NCBI GenBank assembly: GCA_964444685.1
Contig: CAYUIG010000020.1
Location: 1 to 64,000 of the forward strand
From: CAYUIG01 sp964444685
GTDB taxonomy: Bacteria > Gemmatimonadota > Gemmatimonadetes > Longimicrobiales > RSA9
Length of the DNA: 64,000 bases
Direction of reading: 5' to 3'
Shown: positions 52,446-62,135 of the stretch, in pieces
Layout: each line of letters starts with the position of its first letter
How positions within the stretch are numbered: position 1 is the first letter of the stretch
Translations under genes and position numbers: made by a program
Notes under the pieces: generated by a model
Told to the model about the DNA's origin: nothing
What the model saw: the letters and a program-made list of their open reading frames with translations, nothing else
Databases searched by the model: none

Positions 52446-54445
52446 TGGCGCGCAAGCGGAAGGATCCGGGTCAGGCGCCGCGGCGGGCGCGGCGCGCCAC
52501 GATGCTCATCGTGCTGCTGTGCGGCGCGGGCGTTCTGGCCGGCCGTGCCGTGCAGCTCGGTGCGATCGAAGCGGAGGCGTGGCGTGCGCGCGCGGACGAC
52601 CAGCACGAGCAGCAGCTCGAGCTGCCGGCGGCGCGCGGCACGATCTACGACCGTGACGGTGTGCCGCTGGCCGCGAGCCGCGAGGTGTACAGCATCGCGA
52701 TCGCGCCGCAGGAGGTGGCGAATCGCGACCACCTGCGCGGGCTGCTGCGTGAGCAGGCCGGCCTGAACAAGGCCGAGCTGAAGCGCGTGCTGGACACGAA
52801 GCGTCGCTGGGTCCCGCTGCGCGGCCGCTTCGAGCCCGAGGTGCGCGAAGCGCTCGACGGTCTCGATGGCGTCTACTTCCAGAAGGTGCAGCAGCGCTTC
52901 TATCCGCATCGCGGTGTGGGTGCGGAGCTGCTCGGCCGCGTGAACCTCGAGGGTCGCGCGCTGGGCGGCATGGAGCTGGAGTTCGATTCGATCCTGGCCG
53001 GCCGCACCGGCCGCGCGGCGGCGCGGCGCAGCTCGAGCGGGCGTCCGATCCCGGGCGAGATGCTGCGCGTTTCGGAGCCGGTGCCCGGCCGCGACGTCTA
53101 TCTCACGATCGACCAGGACCTCCAGGAGATCGCGGACGAGGCGCTGCGCCGTGCGCTCGAGGAAACGCGCGCGGCGGGCGGTGAGCTCGTGATGACGGAC
53201 CCGTACACGGGTGAGATCCTGGCCGCGGTGAGCCGCCGCTCCGATGGCCGGCGCGCGAACTGGGCGGGCGTCACCGCGCCGTACGAGCCGGGCTCGACGC
53301 TCAAGCCGTTCACGGTGGCCGCGCTGCTCGAGGAAGGTCTCGCGCAGCTGAGCGACAGCGTGTACGCGGAGCAGGGAAGCTGGACGATCGCGGGGCGCAC
53401 GCTGACCGACGTGCACGGCTACGGCTGGATGACGCTGGCCGAGGCGCTGCAGAAGTCGTCGAACATCGGCATCGCGAAGATGGGTGCGCGCCTCGACAGG
53501 GCGACGCAGTACGCGTATCTGCGCCGATTCGGATTCGGCACCTACACGGGCGTGCGCTACCCGGCGGAGTCGAACGGATTGCTGCGTCGCCCTGCGTCCT
53601 GGTCGAAGCAGTCACCGGTGAGCCTCGCGATCGGCTACGAGATCTCGGTGACCGCGCTCCAGATGGCGATGGCGTACGGCACGATCGCGAACGGCGGCGT
53701 GCTCATGGCGCCGCGGCTGGTACGCGAGGTGCGCAGCCGTTCGGGTCGTGTGGAGCAGACGTTCGATCCGCTCGCACTGCGGCGCGTGATCTCCACGGCA
53801 ACGGCGGATGCGGTGCGCGAAGTCATGGTCGGCGTAGTGGAGCAGGGCACGGGCACCGCTGCCGCACTCGGGCCGTTCAGCCTTGCGGGCAAGACCGGAA
53901 CCGCACGTCTCGCGATCGATGGCCGCTACGTGCCCGGCGCGTACACCGCGACGTTCGCCGGCTTCTTTCCCGCCGACGATCCGCAGCTCGTGTTCGTCGT
54001 GAAGCTGGATGAGCCGCGCGGCGCGTACTACGGCGGCACGATCGCGGCGCCGGTGACGCGCGCGACGCTCGAGGCCGCGCTCGCGGCGCACAACTCGCCG
54101 ATCGACAAGCGTGCGGTGGCCACGCAGGTGGACGCCGGCGCGGTCGAGCGCGTGATGCGCGCCGCGCTCGCTTCCGCGCCGGCCGTGGCGGCCGTGCACG
54201 ATCCCGACGCCGTCGTGCTCACACTCGCTCCTGCCGCTGCCCCCTCGGCTGCGTCGAGTGATTCGCTGGTTGTGGTTCCGGATGTGACCGGAATGCCGCT
54301 GCGCGATGCCGTGACACGTCTGCACGCCGCGGGCGTGCGCGTGCAGGTGCGCGGCAGTGGTACCGTCCGTGAAACCGAGCCGGGGGCCGGCAGGGAACTG
54401 CCGCGCGGCACGATCGTGCGCGCACTGGCCGGGGACGCGCGATGA
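52445..54445 (+). CDS. ftsI: septal penicillin-binding protein FtsI (PBP3) with C-terminal PASTA domain
   Basis: 666 residues. Membrane anchor (about 19-40), PBP dimerisation domain with ARGTIYDRDGVPLA, and transpeptidase with S284-TLK, SSN (338-340) and KTGT (483-486). The last 65 residues form one PASTA domain (VVVPDVTGMPLRDAVTRL), more typical of Gram-positive PBPs. It cross-links septal peptidoglycan with FtsW. Overlaps ftsL and murE by TGATG/ATGA. Confidence 0.96.
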   Translation: MARKRKDPGQAPRRARRATMLIVLLCGAGVLAGRAVQLGAIEAEAWRARADDQHEQQLELPAARGTIYDRDGVPLAASREVYSIAIAPQEVANRDHLRGLLREQAGLNKAELKRVLDTKRRWVPLRGRFEPEVREALDGLDGVYFQKVQQRFYPHRGVGAELLGRVNLEGRALGGMELEFDSILAGRTGRAAARRSSSGRPIPGEMLRVSEPVPGRDVYLTIDQDLQEIADEALRRALEETRAAGGELVMTDPYTGEILAAVSRRSDGRRANWAGVTAPYEPGSTLKPFTVAALLEEGLAQLSDSVYAEQGSWTIAGRTLTDVHGYGWMTLAEALQKSSNIGIAKMGARLDRATQYAYLRRFGFGTYTGVRYPAESNGLLRRPASWSKQSPVSLAIGYEISVTALQMAMAYGTIANGGVLMAPRLVREVRSRSGRVEQTFDPLALRRVISTATADAVREVMVGVVEQGTGTAAALGPFSLAGKTGTARLAIDGRYVPGAYTATFAGFFPADDPQLVFVVKLDEPRGAYYGGTIAAPVTRATLEAALAAHNSPIDKRAVATQVDAGAVERVMRAALASAPAVAAVHDPDAVVLTLAPAAAPSAASSDSLVVVPDVTGMPLRDAVTRLHAAGVRVQVRGSGTVRETEPGAGRELPRGTIVRALAGDAR

Positions 54446-55908
54446 TCGGGCGCGTGCGACTCTCCGACGTGGTGGGCCGTCTCGAGGAGAACGGACTCCT
54501 CGTTGCCGCGCCGGATGCGGATCCGATTCTGCGCGGCATCAGCGATGACAGCCGGCGCACCGCGCAGGGCGACCTGTTCTGCGCATGGGCGGGTGTGACG
54601 AGCGACGCACACGGCTTCGTGCCCGCAGCCGAGCGCGCGGGTGCAGCCGCCGCGCTCGTCGAGCGCACGGTCGAAGGCGTGCGTCTGCCGCAGGTCGTCG
54701 TACAGGACGGCCGGCGTGCCGCGGCCATCGGCGCCGCACTGCTCTTCGGGGATCCGCAGGATGCGCTGAAGCTGGTCGCGGTCACGGGCACGAACGGCAA
54801 GACGACGACGGTGTGGCTGCTCCGACACCTGCTCGGCCTGCGCTGGGCCGCCGCATCGATCGGCACGCTTGGCACCATCATGGACGACGGCTCCGTGCTG
54901 CCCGGCTCCGAGGCGCTCACGACGCCGGGCCCCGTGGACACCGCGCGGCTGCTCGCCACGCTCGCAGCGCGCGGCACCGGCGCGGTGGCCATGGAGGTGT
55001 CGTCGCATGCACTGCACCAGGGCCGCGTGGCCGCGCTGCACTTCGACGCGGCGGTCTTCACCAACCTCTCGCGCGACCACCTCGACTACCACGGCACGCT
55101 CGAGGACTACCTCGCCGCGAAGCTGCTCCTCGTCGACCGGCTGCGGGCGGATGCGCCCGCCATCGTGAACGCGGACGATCCCGCGTGGTCGGCCGTGCAC
55201 GCGTCGCGTGTGATGACGTTCGGAATGGCCGGCCACGCCGACGTGCGTGCCGAGGACGTGACATACAATGGGAGTGGTGCACACTTCACCTGTGTGGCGA
55301 ACGGGGAGCGCCGCCGGGTGAGTGTGCCCCTCCCAGGGCTGTTCAACGTGCACAACGCGCTGGGCGCGCTCGCGGCCTGCCTCACGCTCGGCCTCGATTT
55401 CGGTGCGCTCGTGGCGCGCATCGCCGAGGCGCCGCAGGTGCCGGGACGTCTCGAGGTGATTGCGACGACGCCCTGTCCGGTCCTGCGCGACTACGCACAC
55501 ACCCCGGACGCCCTCGAGCGCGTGCTGCTCGCACTGCGTCCGCTCACGAGTGGCCGGCTCATCGTCGTGTTCGGCGCCGGCGGCGACCGCGACCGCGGCA
55601 AGCGCCCTGAGATGGGTGCGGCCGCGCAGGCGCACGCCGACGTCGCGATCGTGACGTCGGACAACCCGCGCACGGAAGATCCCGACCGCATCGTGGACGA
55701 CATCGTGGCAGGGATGCGTCCGGGTTACGAACGCATCGTCGATCGCCGCAGCGCGATCGCGCACGCGCTCGAGATTGCACGCGCGGACGACATCGTGCTG
55801 CTCGCGGGGAAGGGGCACGAGACCTACCAGATCATCGGCACGGAAGCGTTCCCGTTCGACGAGCGCGCGATCATCTCGGAGCTGCTGGCGTCCGGAGGTG
55901 CGGCGTGA
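54442..55908 (+). CDS. murE: UDP-N-acetylmuramyl-tripeptide synthetase MurE
   Basis: 488 residues. N-terminal domain with ISDDSRRTAQGDLFCAW; ATP motif VTGTNGKTTTVWLL; MEVSSHALHQGRV; and DNPRTEDP near the C-terminus. The DNPR motif is the marker of meso-diaminopimelate-adding MurE, so the stem peptide probably carries DAP. Cytoplasmic step of wall precursor synthesis. Confidence 0.96.
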   Translation: MIGRVRLSDVVGRLEENGLLVAAPDADPILRGISDDSRRTAQGDLFCAWAGVTSDAHGFVPAAERAGAAAALVERTVEGVRLPQVVVQDGRRAAAIGAALLFGDPQDALKLVAVTGTNGKTTTVWLLRHLLGLRWAAASIGTLGTIMDDGSVLPGSEALTTPGPVDTARLLATLAARGTGAVAMEVSSHALHQGRVAALHFDAAVFTNLSRDHLDYHGTLEDYLAAKLLLVDRLRADAPAIVNADDPAWSAVHASRVMTFGMAGHADVRAEDVTYNGSGAHFTCVANGERRRVSVPLPGLFNVHNALGALAACLTLGLDFGALVARIAEAPQVPGRLEVIATTPCPVLRDYAHTPDALERVLLALRPLTSGRLIVVFGAGGDRDRGKRPEMGAAAQAHADVAIVTSDNPRTEDPDRIVDDIVAGMRPGYERIVDRRSAIAHALEIARADDIVLLAGKGHETYQIIGTEAFPFDERAIISELLASGGAA

Positions 55909-57383
55909 TGTGGACCGATGCGGCCGTGACGGCCGCGCTCGGACTGCCCGCTTCCGCGGATGGCGGCGCGCACGTCTACACGGGCGTGTCCACCGACACG
56001 CGCGCAATCAGGGGCGGGGAGCTGTACGTCGCGCTGCGGGGCGAGGTGCACGACGGCCACGCGTTCCTGGATGCCGCCGCGAAGGCCGGTGCAACGGGCG
56101 CGGTGGTCGAGAGCGTGCCGCAGGGCGCGCCGTCGCTGCGCTGGTACGTGGTGACCGACACGCTCGCTGCGCTCGGACGGCTCGGACGCTTCCACCGGCA
56201 TCGCATCGGCGCGCGCCTGTGCGCGGTGACCGGAACCAACGGCAAGACCACGACGAAGGAGCTGCTGCGCACGGTGCTGTCTACGCACGGCAGCGTGCAC
56301 GCGACCAGCGGCAACTTCAACAACCTCGTGGGGGCACCGCTGACGCTGCTGGGTGCGCCGGAGGGCACGCAGACGATCGTGGCCGAGGTGGGCACGAACG
56401 CGCCCGGTGAGATCGCGCGGCTGAGTGCGATCGTCGAGCCGGATGCGGCGGTGATCACGAGCGTTGCACCCGGCCACCTCGAGGGACTCGGTGACGTGGA
56501 CGGCGTGCTGCGCGAGAAGACGTCGCTGCTGTCGTGGCTGCCTGGCGACGGCGTCGCAGTGGTTGCGGACGAACCGGCCTCGCTGCCGGACCGTGCGCGC
56601 ACGCTCGCGCGCCGCGTCGTCGTGGCGGGAACGGGTACGGGCGCGGATGCGGAGTGGCGCGCGAACGACGTGCAGCTCGACGACGAAGGGCGCGTGTCCT
56701 TCCGCTGGCGCGGCCACGACGTACGCCTGCAGCTGCGCGGGCGCCACAACGCACGCAACGCCGCGCTCGCGCTCGCGCTCGGTGCCGCGTGGGGTGTGGA
56801 TGACGCCGCAGCGGTGGCGGCGCTCGCGTCGCTCGAGGCGCCGAAGATGCGCGCGGAGTTCCACCGCATCGGCGGGCTCCGCCTGATCGCGGACTGCTAC
56901 AACGCGAACCCGGCGAGTGTCGAGGCCGCCATCGACCTGCTCGCATCGATGCCGCGCGGCGGCGGACGTGTTGCGGTGATCGGTTCGATGCTCGAGCTGG
57001 GGCCGGAGAGCGCTGCGCTGCACGCGAACGCTGCCGCGTCGATCGCGAAGCGCGACATCGACTCGATCGTGGCGACAGGCGAGTTCGTGTCCGCGTTCGC
57101 GCCGCTTGCTGCGACACTGGGCGAGCGGCTCATCAGTGAGACGGATCCGCTCGCGGCGTTCGACAGGCTCGCGGAGCGAATGAAGGGCGACGAGGTGGTG
57201 CTGCTGAAGGGGTCGCGCGGCGTGGCGCTGGAGCGCCTGCTGCCGCGCTTCGAGGGGAGATGGGGAGTGCTCCACCCGCATGGGGAGGCCTCAGGGCCGC
57301 GGGCGGCGAAGCCTGTCACCGGAGCGTTTGGGGACGCGTCTCCGGCGGAGCACTCCCCGAAGTTCGATCCGCAGGACCGCTGA
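55908..57383 (+). CDS. murF: UDP-N-acetylmuramoyl-tripeptide--D-alanyl-D-alanine ligase MurF
   Basis: 491 residues from ATG 55908; GTG 55905 with GGAGG six bases upstream is equally possible. VSTDTRAIRGGELYVALRG, ATP motif VTGTNGKTTTKELL, NFNNLVGAPLTLL and DCYNANPASVEAA are diagnostic. It adds D-Ala-D-Ala to the tripeptide. The last 40 residues (after GRWGVLHP) are unconserved and coincide with a large inverted repeat in the DNA. Confidence 0.95.
   Translation: MWTDAAVTAALGLPASADGGAHVYTGVSTDTRAIRGGELYVALRGEVHDGHAFLDAAAKAGATGAVVESVPQGAPSLRWYVVTDTLAALGRLGRFHRHRIGARLCAVTGTNGKTTTKELLRTVLSTHGSVHATSGNFNNLVGAPLTLLGAPEGTQTIVAEVGTNAPGEIARLSAIVEPDAAVITSVAPGHLEGLGDVDGVLREKTSLLSWLPGDGVAVVADEPASLPDRARTLARRVVVAGTGTGADAEWRANDVQLDDEGRVSFRWRGHDVRLQLRGRHNARNAALALALGAAWGVDDAAAVAALASLEAPKMRAEFHRIGGLRLIADCYNANPASVEAAIDLLASMPRGGGRVAVIGSMLELGPESAALHANAAASIAKRDIDSIVATGEFVSAFAPLAATLGERLISETDPLAAFDRLAERMKGDEVVLLKGSRGVALERLLPRFEGRWGVLHPHGEASGPRAAKPVTGAFGDASPAEHSPKFDPQDR
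57262..57358. repeat. 12-bp perfect inverted repeat at the 3' end of murF
   Basis: GGGGAGTGCTCC (57262-57273) is the exact reverse complement of GGAGCACTCCCC (57347-57358), with a 73-base interior that is itself G/C-rich. It ends 25 bases before the murF stop, upstream of the mraY ribosome-binding site. It could form an mRNA structure at the murF-mraY junction; no T run follows. Confidence 0.65.
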
Positions 57384-57392
57384 GGAGGGCGC

Positions 57393-58499
57393 GTGCTCTA
57401 TCATCTGCTCGCGCCGCTCTCCGACCGGCACATCATTTTCAATCTGTTCAACTACATCACCTTCCGCGTCGCGGGCGGGACCGCTACGGCCACCATCCTG
57501 GCGTTCCTGCTCGGCCCCGCGGTGATCCGCAGGTTGCGCGCGCTTCGTCTGGGACAGGTCGTGCGCGCGGAAGGGCCGGAGACGCACCTCGGCAAGGCGG
57601 GCACGCCCACGATGGGCGGCGTGCTCATCCTCGTGTCGACGATCGTCGCCACGCTGCTCTGGGCGGACATCACGAATGCGTACGTCGTCATCTCGCTCGT
57701 CGTCCTGCTCTGCCTCGGCGCGCTCGGGTTCCTCGACGACTACCTGAAGGTGGTGCGCCGCCGGCCCGAGGGCCTGGTCGGCCGCTACAAGCTGGTCGGG
57801 CAGGGCATGCTCGGCTTCGGTGTCGGCGTGTACCTGCTGCTGCACCCGCTCAGCTCGCTGCCGAGCGAGTGGACCAGCCTGCCCTTTCTCGCCGAGTGGC
57901 ACCTCGCGTTCTGGACGCCCGTGTTCGTCCCGTGGGTGATGTTCGTGCTCGCCGGCTGCTCGAACGCGGTGAACCTCACCGACGGTCTCGATGGTCTCGC
58001 CGGCGGCCTCTCCGCCCTCGCCGCGGGAACGTTCGGTGTGTTCGCCTACCTCGTGGGCCGCGTCGACACCTCGAGCTACCTCGGGCTCTTCTATCTCCAG
58101 GGTGCGGGTGAGGTATCCATCTTCTGCTTCGCGCTCGCGGGTGCGTCGATGGGCTTCCTCTGGTACAACGCGCACCCGGCCGAAGTCTTCATGGGGGACA
58201 CCGGCTCGCTCGCGCTCGGCGGCGCACTCGGTGTCGTCGCGATCATGCTGAAGGCGGAGTTCCTGCTGCTGATCGTGGGCGGCGTGTTCGTGGCCGAAGC
58301 GATCTCCGTCATTCTGCAGGTCGGCTGGTTCAAGTACACGGCGAAGAAGTACGGCCGCGGCATGCGACTGCTGCGCATGGCACCGCTCCACCACCACTTC
58401 GAGAAGGGTGGCTGGAAGGAGAGCAAGGTGATCATGCGCTTCTGGATCCTGGGCGTGCTGTGCAGCCTGCTCGCCCTCAGCACGCTGAAGATCCGATGA
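57393..58499 (+). CDS. mraY: phospho-N-acetylmuramoyl-pentapeptide transferase MraY
   Basis: 368 residues, polytopic. GTG 57393 has GAGGAGGG just upstream. KAGTPTMGGVLIL, FLDDYLKVVRRRPEGL, NLTDGLDGLAGG, NAHPAEVFMGDTGSLALGG and APLHHHFEKGGWKE are all diagnostic. It makes lipid I on the inner face of the membrane. Confidence 0.97.
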   Translation: MLYHLLAPLSDRHIIFNLFNYITFRVAGGTATATILAFLLGPAVIRRLRALRLGQVVRAEGPETHLGKAGTPTMGGVLILVSTIVATLLWADITNAYVVISLVVLLCLGALGFLDDYLKVVRRRPEGLVGRYKLVGQGMLGFGVGVYLLLHPLSSLPSEWTSLPFLAEWHLAFWTPVFVPWVMFVLAGCSNAVNLTDGLDGLAGGLSALAAGTFGVFAYLVGRVDTSSYLGLFYLQGAGEVSIFCFALAGASMGFLWYNAHPAEVFMGDTGSLALGGALGVVAIMLKAEFLLLIVGGVFVAEAISVILQVGWFKYTAKKYGRGMRLLRMAPLHHHFEKGGWKESKVIMRFWILGVLCSLLALSTLKIR

Positions 58500-59845
58500 G
58501 GACCGTGGGCGTGCTCGGGCTCGCACGGAGCGGACGTGCTGCGTCGCTGCTCGCGCTGTCCCAGGGCTGGCACGTGTTCGCATCCGACGCCGGTGATTCT
58601 CCTGCGGTGCGTGATGCGGCGGAGCGTATTCGTGCGGCGGGCGGCGAGGCGGAGACGGGCGGGCACACGATCGCGAAGCTCGCCACCTGCGATCTGCTCG
58701 TGCTCTCACCCGGCATTCCGCCCACGGCGCCGGTACTGCGCGACCCCGCGCTCGCGCACGTGCCGCGCATCTCGGAGCTCGAGTTCGCGTCCCGCAGCCT
58801 GGGCGCGCCGGTGATCGCCGTGACGGGGACGAACGGCAAGTCCACGACGACGGCGCTGACGGCGCATCTGCTGAAGAGCGCCGACATGGATGCACCGGCG
58901 GCGGGCAACATCGGCCTGCCGCTGTCCGAGGTGGCGCTGGACGATGCGAAACACGACTGGGTCGTGGTCGAGGCCAGCTCGTTCCAGCTCGCGGACGTCG
59001 ATCGCTTTGCGCCGCGTGTGGGCGTGGTGACGAACCTCTCGCCCGACCATCTGGACCGCTACGACTCCGTCGCGTCGTACTACGCGGACAAGGCGCGCCT
59101 CTTCCGCAATGCGACGCAGTCGTCCACCTGGGTGCTGAACGCCGAGGATGACGACGTGCTGCGGCTGCCCGGCGATGCACCCGGCGAGCGCCGCTACTTC
59201 CGCACGCGCGGCACGCTCGACTCGGGGCAGCAGGGCGCGTTCGTCCTGGATGGCACCATCGTCGTGCGCACCGCCGCCGGCGACCAGCCGCTGCTCGAGG
59301 TGTCGGCACTCGGCATTCCCGGCCGTCACAACCAGGAGAATGCGCTGGCCGCCACACTCGCAGCGCTCGCCGCAGGTGCAACGCGTGATGCGGTTGCCGC
59401 CGGGCTGCGCACCTTCGCCGGCCTCGAGCATCGGCTCGAGCGCGTGGCCGAAGTGGACGGCGTGCTGTGGATCAACGACTCCAAGGCGACGAACATCGCC
59501 TCCACCCGCGTGGCGCTCGAAGCCCTCGACCGCCCCGTCGTGCTGCTGCTCGGCGGCCGTCACAAGGGCGAGCCCTACACGACGCTGCTCGATGTGCTCC
59601 AGAGCGTGCGCGCGGTCGTGGCCTACGGCGAGGCCGGCGACATCGTGGCCGCGGACCTTGCGGGGCACGTGCCGGTGGAGCGCGTCACGGGATCGTTCGA
59701 GGACGTCGTCGCAAAGGCGGCTTCGCTCGCGCGTTCGGGTGATGTGGTACTTCTGTCACCGGCATGCGCCAGCTACGACATGTTCAGCGACTACGAGCAG
59801 CGCGGCCGCCGTTTCCGCGAGCTGGTGCTCGGGAGGATGCCGTGA
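58496..59845 (+). CDS. murD: UDP-N-acetylmuramoylalanine--D-glutamate ligase MurD
   Basis: 449 residues from ATG 58496 overlapping mraY. VGVLGLARSGRAA dinucleotide-like start, LLVLSPGIP, ATP motif VTGTNGKSTTTALTA, EASSFQLAD, and WINDSKATNIAST are diagnostic. It adds D-Glu to UDP-MurNAc-L-Ala. Overlaps ftsW by GTGA. Confidence 0.96.
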   Translation: MRTVGVLGLARSGRAASLLALSQGWHVFASDAGDSPAVRDAAERIRAAGGEAETGGHTIAKLATCDLLVLSPGIPPTAPVLRDPALAHVPRISELEFASRSLGAPVIAVTGTNGKSTTTALTAHLLKSADMDAPAAGNIGLPLSEVALDDAKHDWVVVEASSFQLADVDRFAPRVGVVTNLSPDHLDRYDSVASYYADKARLFRNATQSSTWVLNAEDDDVLRLPGDAPGERRYFRTRGTLDSGQQGAFVLDGTIVVRTAAGDQPLLEVSALGIPGRHNQENALAATLAALAAGATRDAVAAGLRTFAGLEHRLERVAEVDGVLWINDSKATNIASTRVALEALDRPVVLLLGGRHKGEPYTTLLDVLQSVRAVVAYGEAGDIVAADLAGHVPVERVTGSFEDVVAKAASLARSGDVVLLSPACASYDMFSDYEQRGRRFRELVLGRMP

Positions 59846-61017
59846 GCCGCGCGGCCACCGTGCAGCATGCGGGCGCCGGCGTGGACGTCGTGCGCCGCTC
59901 GCGTCTCGGCCACGGCTGGGAGTCTCCGCTGCTCCTGCTGCTCACCGTGATCCTGCTGTCGATCGGGCTCGTGACGGTGTACAGCGCGAGCGCGGTGAAG
60001 GCGTCGCAGGAGGGGCTGCAGGACTACTACTACGTGATGCAGCAGGCGTACGGCGGCGTGGCGGGTCTGCTGCTGCTCGCGTTCATGGCGCGCATCGACT
60101 ACCGCCGGCTGCGGCTGCTCGCATGGCCGCTGCTGATAGGCATCGTAGTCGCGCTGCTTGTCGTCGTACTGCCCGGCACCGAGTCGATCTCGCCCGTGCG
60201 TAACGGCGCGCGCCGCTGGCTCTACATCGGGCCCGCCGGCTTCCAGCCGTCGGAGTTCGCGAAGCTCATCCTGATCACCTGGACGGCCGCGCTCGCGGTG
60301 CGCAAGCAGGAGCAGCTCAAGAGCCTGTCGAAGGGACTGCTGCCATTCCTGCTCGTCTGGGGGCTCGTCTTCCTGCTGATCTTCCTGCAGCCGAGCATGT
60401 CGGCGGGGATGCTCGTCGTGCTGCTGTCCGTGCTCGTGCTGTTCGCCGCGGGTGCGCGTCTCGGGCACTTCGTGCTGCTGGGCGTGGCCGTACTGCCCGT
60501 GCTCTGGACGCAGATCGATGGCGTGGCGTACCGCATGCGCCGCGTGGCTGCGTTCCTGGACCCTGCGCACGATCCGGTCGACGGCAGCTATCAGATCTTC
60601 CAGTCGCTGGTCGCGCTCGGCAGCGGCGGGCTGTTCGGCCGCGGCTTCGGTCACGGCCAACAGAAGTTCGGCTTCCTGCCCGAGCCGCACAACGACTTCC
60701 TCTTCGCGATGATCGGCGAAGAGTGGGGGCTCGTGGGCACGATGCTGCTGATCGTGCTGTTCACGAGCATCGCGCTCGTGGGCTATCGCATCGCGCGCAA
60801 CGCGCTCGACCCGTTCGGTTCGCTGCTCGCCATCGGCGTCACGAACCTGATCGTGGTGCAGGCGTTCCTGCACATGGCCGTGAACCTCGCGCTGCTGCCC
60901 ACGACCGGCGTAACGCTGCCGTTCATGTCGTACGGCCGCTCCAGCCTGCTCGTGTGTCTCGCGGCGATGGGTGTGCTCATGAGCATCGCGCGCATGAGCG
61001 AGCGGAGGTCCGAGTGA
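59842..61017 (+). CDS. ftsW: septal peptidoglycan polymerase FtsW (SEDS)
   Basis: 391 residues from GTG 59842 (GGGAGG upstream). About ten membrane helices; RRWLYIGPAGFQPSEFAKL, FLQPSMSAGMLVVLLSV, FLPEPHNDFLFAMIGEEWG with the functional Asp, and TTGVTLPFMSYGRSSLL are conserved. It polymerises lipid II glycan chains at the septum together with FtsI. It serves as the internal standard against which the SEDS-like protein at 37416 looks degenerate. Confidence 0.95.
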   Translation: MSRAATVQHAGAGVDVVRRSRLGHGWESPLLLLLTVILLSIGLVTVYSASAVKASQEGLQDYYYVMQQAYGGVAGLLLLAFMARIDYRRLRLLAWPLLIGIVVALLVVVLPGTESISPVRNGARRWLYIGPAGFQPSEFAKLILITWTAALAVRKQEQLKSLSKGLLPFLLVWGLVFLLIFLQPSMSAGMLVVLLSVLVLFAAGARLGHFVLLGVAVLPVLWTQIDGVAYRMRRVAAFLDPAHDPVDGSYQIFQSLVALGSGGLFGRGFGHGQQKFGFLPEPHNDFLFAMIGEEWGLVGTMLLIVLFTSIALVGYRIARNALDPFGSLLAIGVTNLIVVQAFLHMAVNLALLPTTGVTLPFMSYGRSSLLVCLAAMGVLMSIARMSERRSE

Positions 61018-62135
61018 TCTCCGTACTCTTCGCCGGCGGTGGCACGGGCGGCCATCTGTATCCGGCGCTCGCGATCGCGGACGCGCTCACCGTGGAGCGG
61101 CCGGACGTGCGGCCGCACTTCGTAGGCGCGCGCCGCGGCATCGAGGCGCGCGTGCTGCCGCAGCGCGGCGTCGAGCACACGCTGCTGGCCGTGCAGCCGA
61201 TCTTCCGCGACCGCGTCTGGCGCAACTGGCGCGTGCTGCCTGCCCTGGGTGGTGCGTTCGCGCAGCTCCGCCGCCTCTTCCGCGCGCTGCATCCGCGCCT
61301 CGTCGTCGGCACGGGCGGATACGCATCGGCGCCCGCATGCGCGTGGGGCGTGCTGCGTGGCGTGCCGGTCGCGCTACAGGAACAGAACTCGTTCCCGGGC
61401 TTCACCACGCGCGTGCTCGCGCGCCGTGCGCGCCAGCTCCACCTCGGCTTTCCCGAGGCGCTGCGCCGGCTGCGCCCGGGTCGCGACACCGAAGTGTTCA
61501 CGCATGGCAACCCCGTTCGTCCGCCCGATCTCACGATCGATCGCATGACCGCGCGTGCGGCGTTCGGTCTCGACGGCAACGGCCCCGTGGCGCTCGTGGT
61601 GGGCGGCAGCCAGGGTGCGCGTGCGGTGAACACCGCACTGCTCGCCGCGCTCGAGCGTGTGGCCGCGGGTGCGCTGCCCGCGCCGCCCGCGGGACTGCGC
61701 ATTCTCTGGTCGACCGGGCCGGCGCATCTCGATTCTGTCGAGCGCGCGCTCGCGCCGCTGAAGCTCGAGTGGGTGCGCGCCGTGGGATACATCGATGACA
61801 TGCCGCGCGCGCTCGCGTGCACCGACATCGCGCTGTCGCGCGCCGGTGCGATCGCGACGGCGGAGCTGCTGGCGTGGGGCATCCCGATGCTGCTGGTCCC
61901 GCTGCCGACGGCGGCTGCGGACCATCAGACACACAACGCGCGCGCACTGGAGGAAGCGGGTGCGGCGGCGGTCGTGGCCGAACGCGGCCTGAGCCCGGAA
62001 CGGCTCTGGTCGGCATTGAGTGCGCTCGCGGGGGACGACGCGAAGCGTGCTCGCATGGCCGTCGCCGCCCGCGAGCGTGCGCGTCCCGGTGCCGCGCGCG
62101 ACATCGCGCGCGAGCTGGCGAGGCTGCTGCCGTGA
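61014..62135 (+). CDS. murG: UDP-N-acetylglucosamine--lipid I transferase MurG
   Basis: 373 residues from GTG 61014 overlapping ftsW. Starts VLFAGGGTGGHLYPALAIA; FVGARRGIEARVLPQ, GTGGYASAPACAWG, VVGGSQGARAVN, and the UDP-GlcNAc site SRAGAIATAELLAWG followed by ADHQTHNA are diagnostic. It makes lipid II on the inner membrane. Confidence 0.97.
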   Translation: MISVLFAGGGTGGHLYPALAIADALTVERPDVRPHFVGARRGIEARVLPQRGVEHTLLAVQPIFRDRVWRNWRVLPALGGAFAQLRRLFRALHPRLVVGTGGYASAPACAWGVLRGVPVALQEQNSFPGFTTRVLARRARQLHLGFPEALRRLRPGRDTEVFTHGNPVRPPDLTIDRMTARAAFGLDGNGPVALVVGGSQGARAVNTALLAALERVAAGALPAPPAGLRILWSTGPAHLDSVERALAPLKLEWVRAVGYIDDMPRALACTDIALSRAGAIATAELLAWGIPMLLVPLPTAAADHQTHNARALEEAGAAAVVAERGLSPERLWSALSALAGDDAKRARMAVAARERARPGAARDIARELARLLP

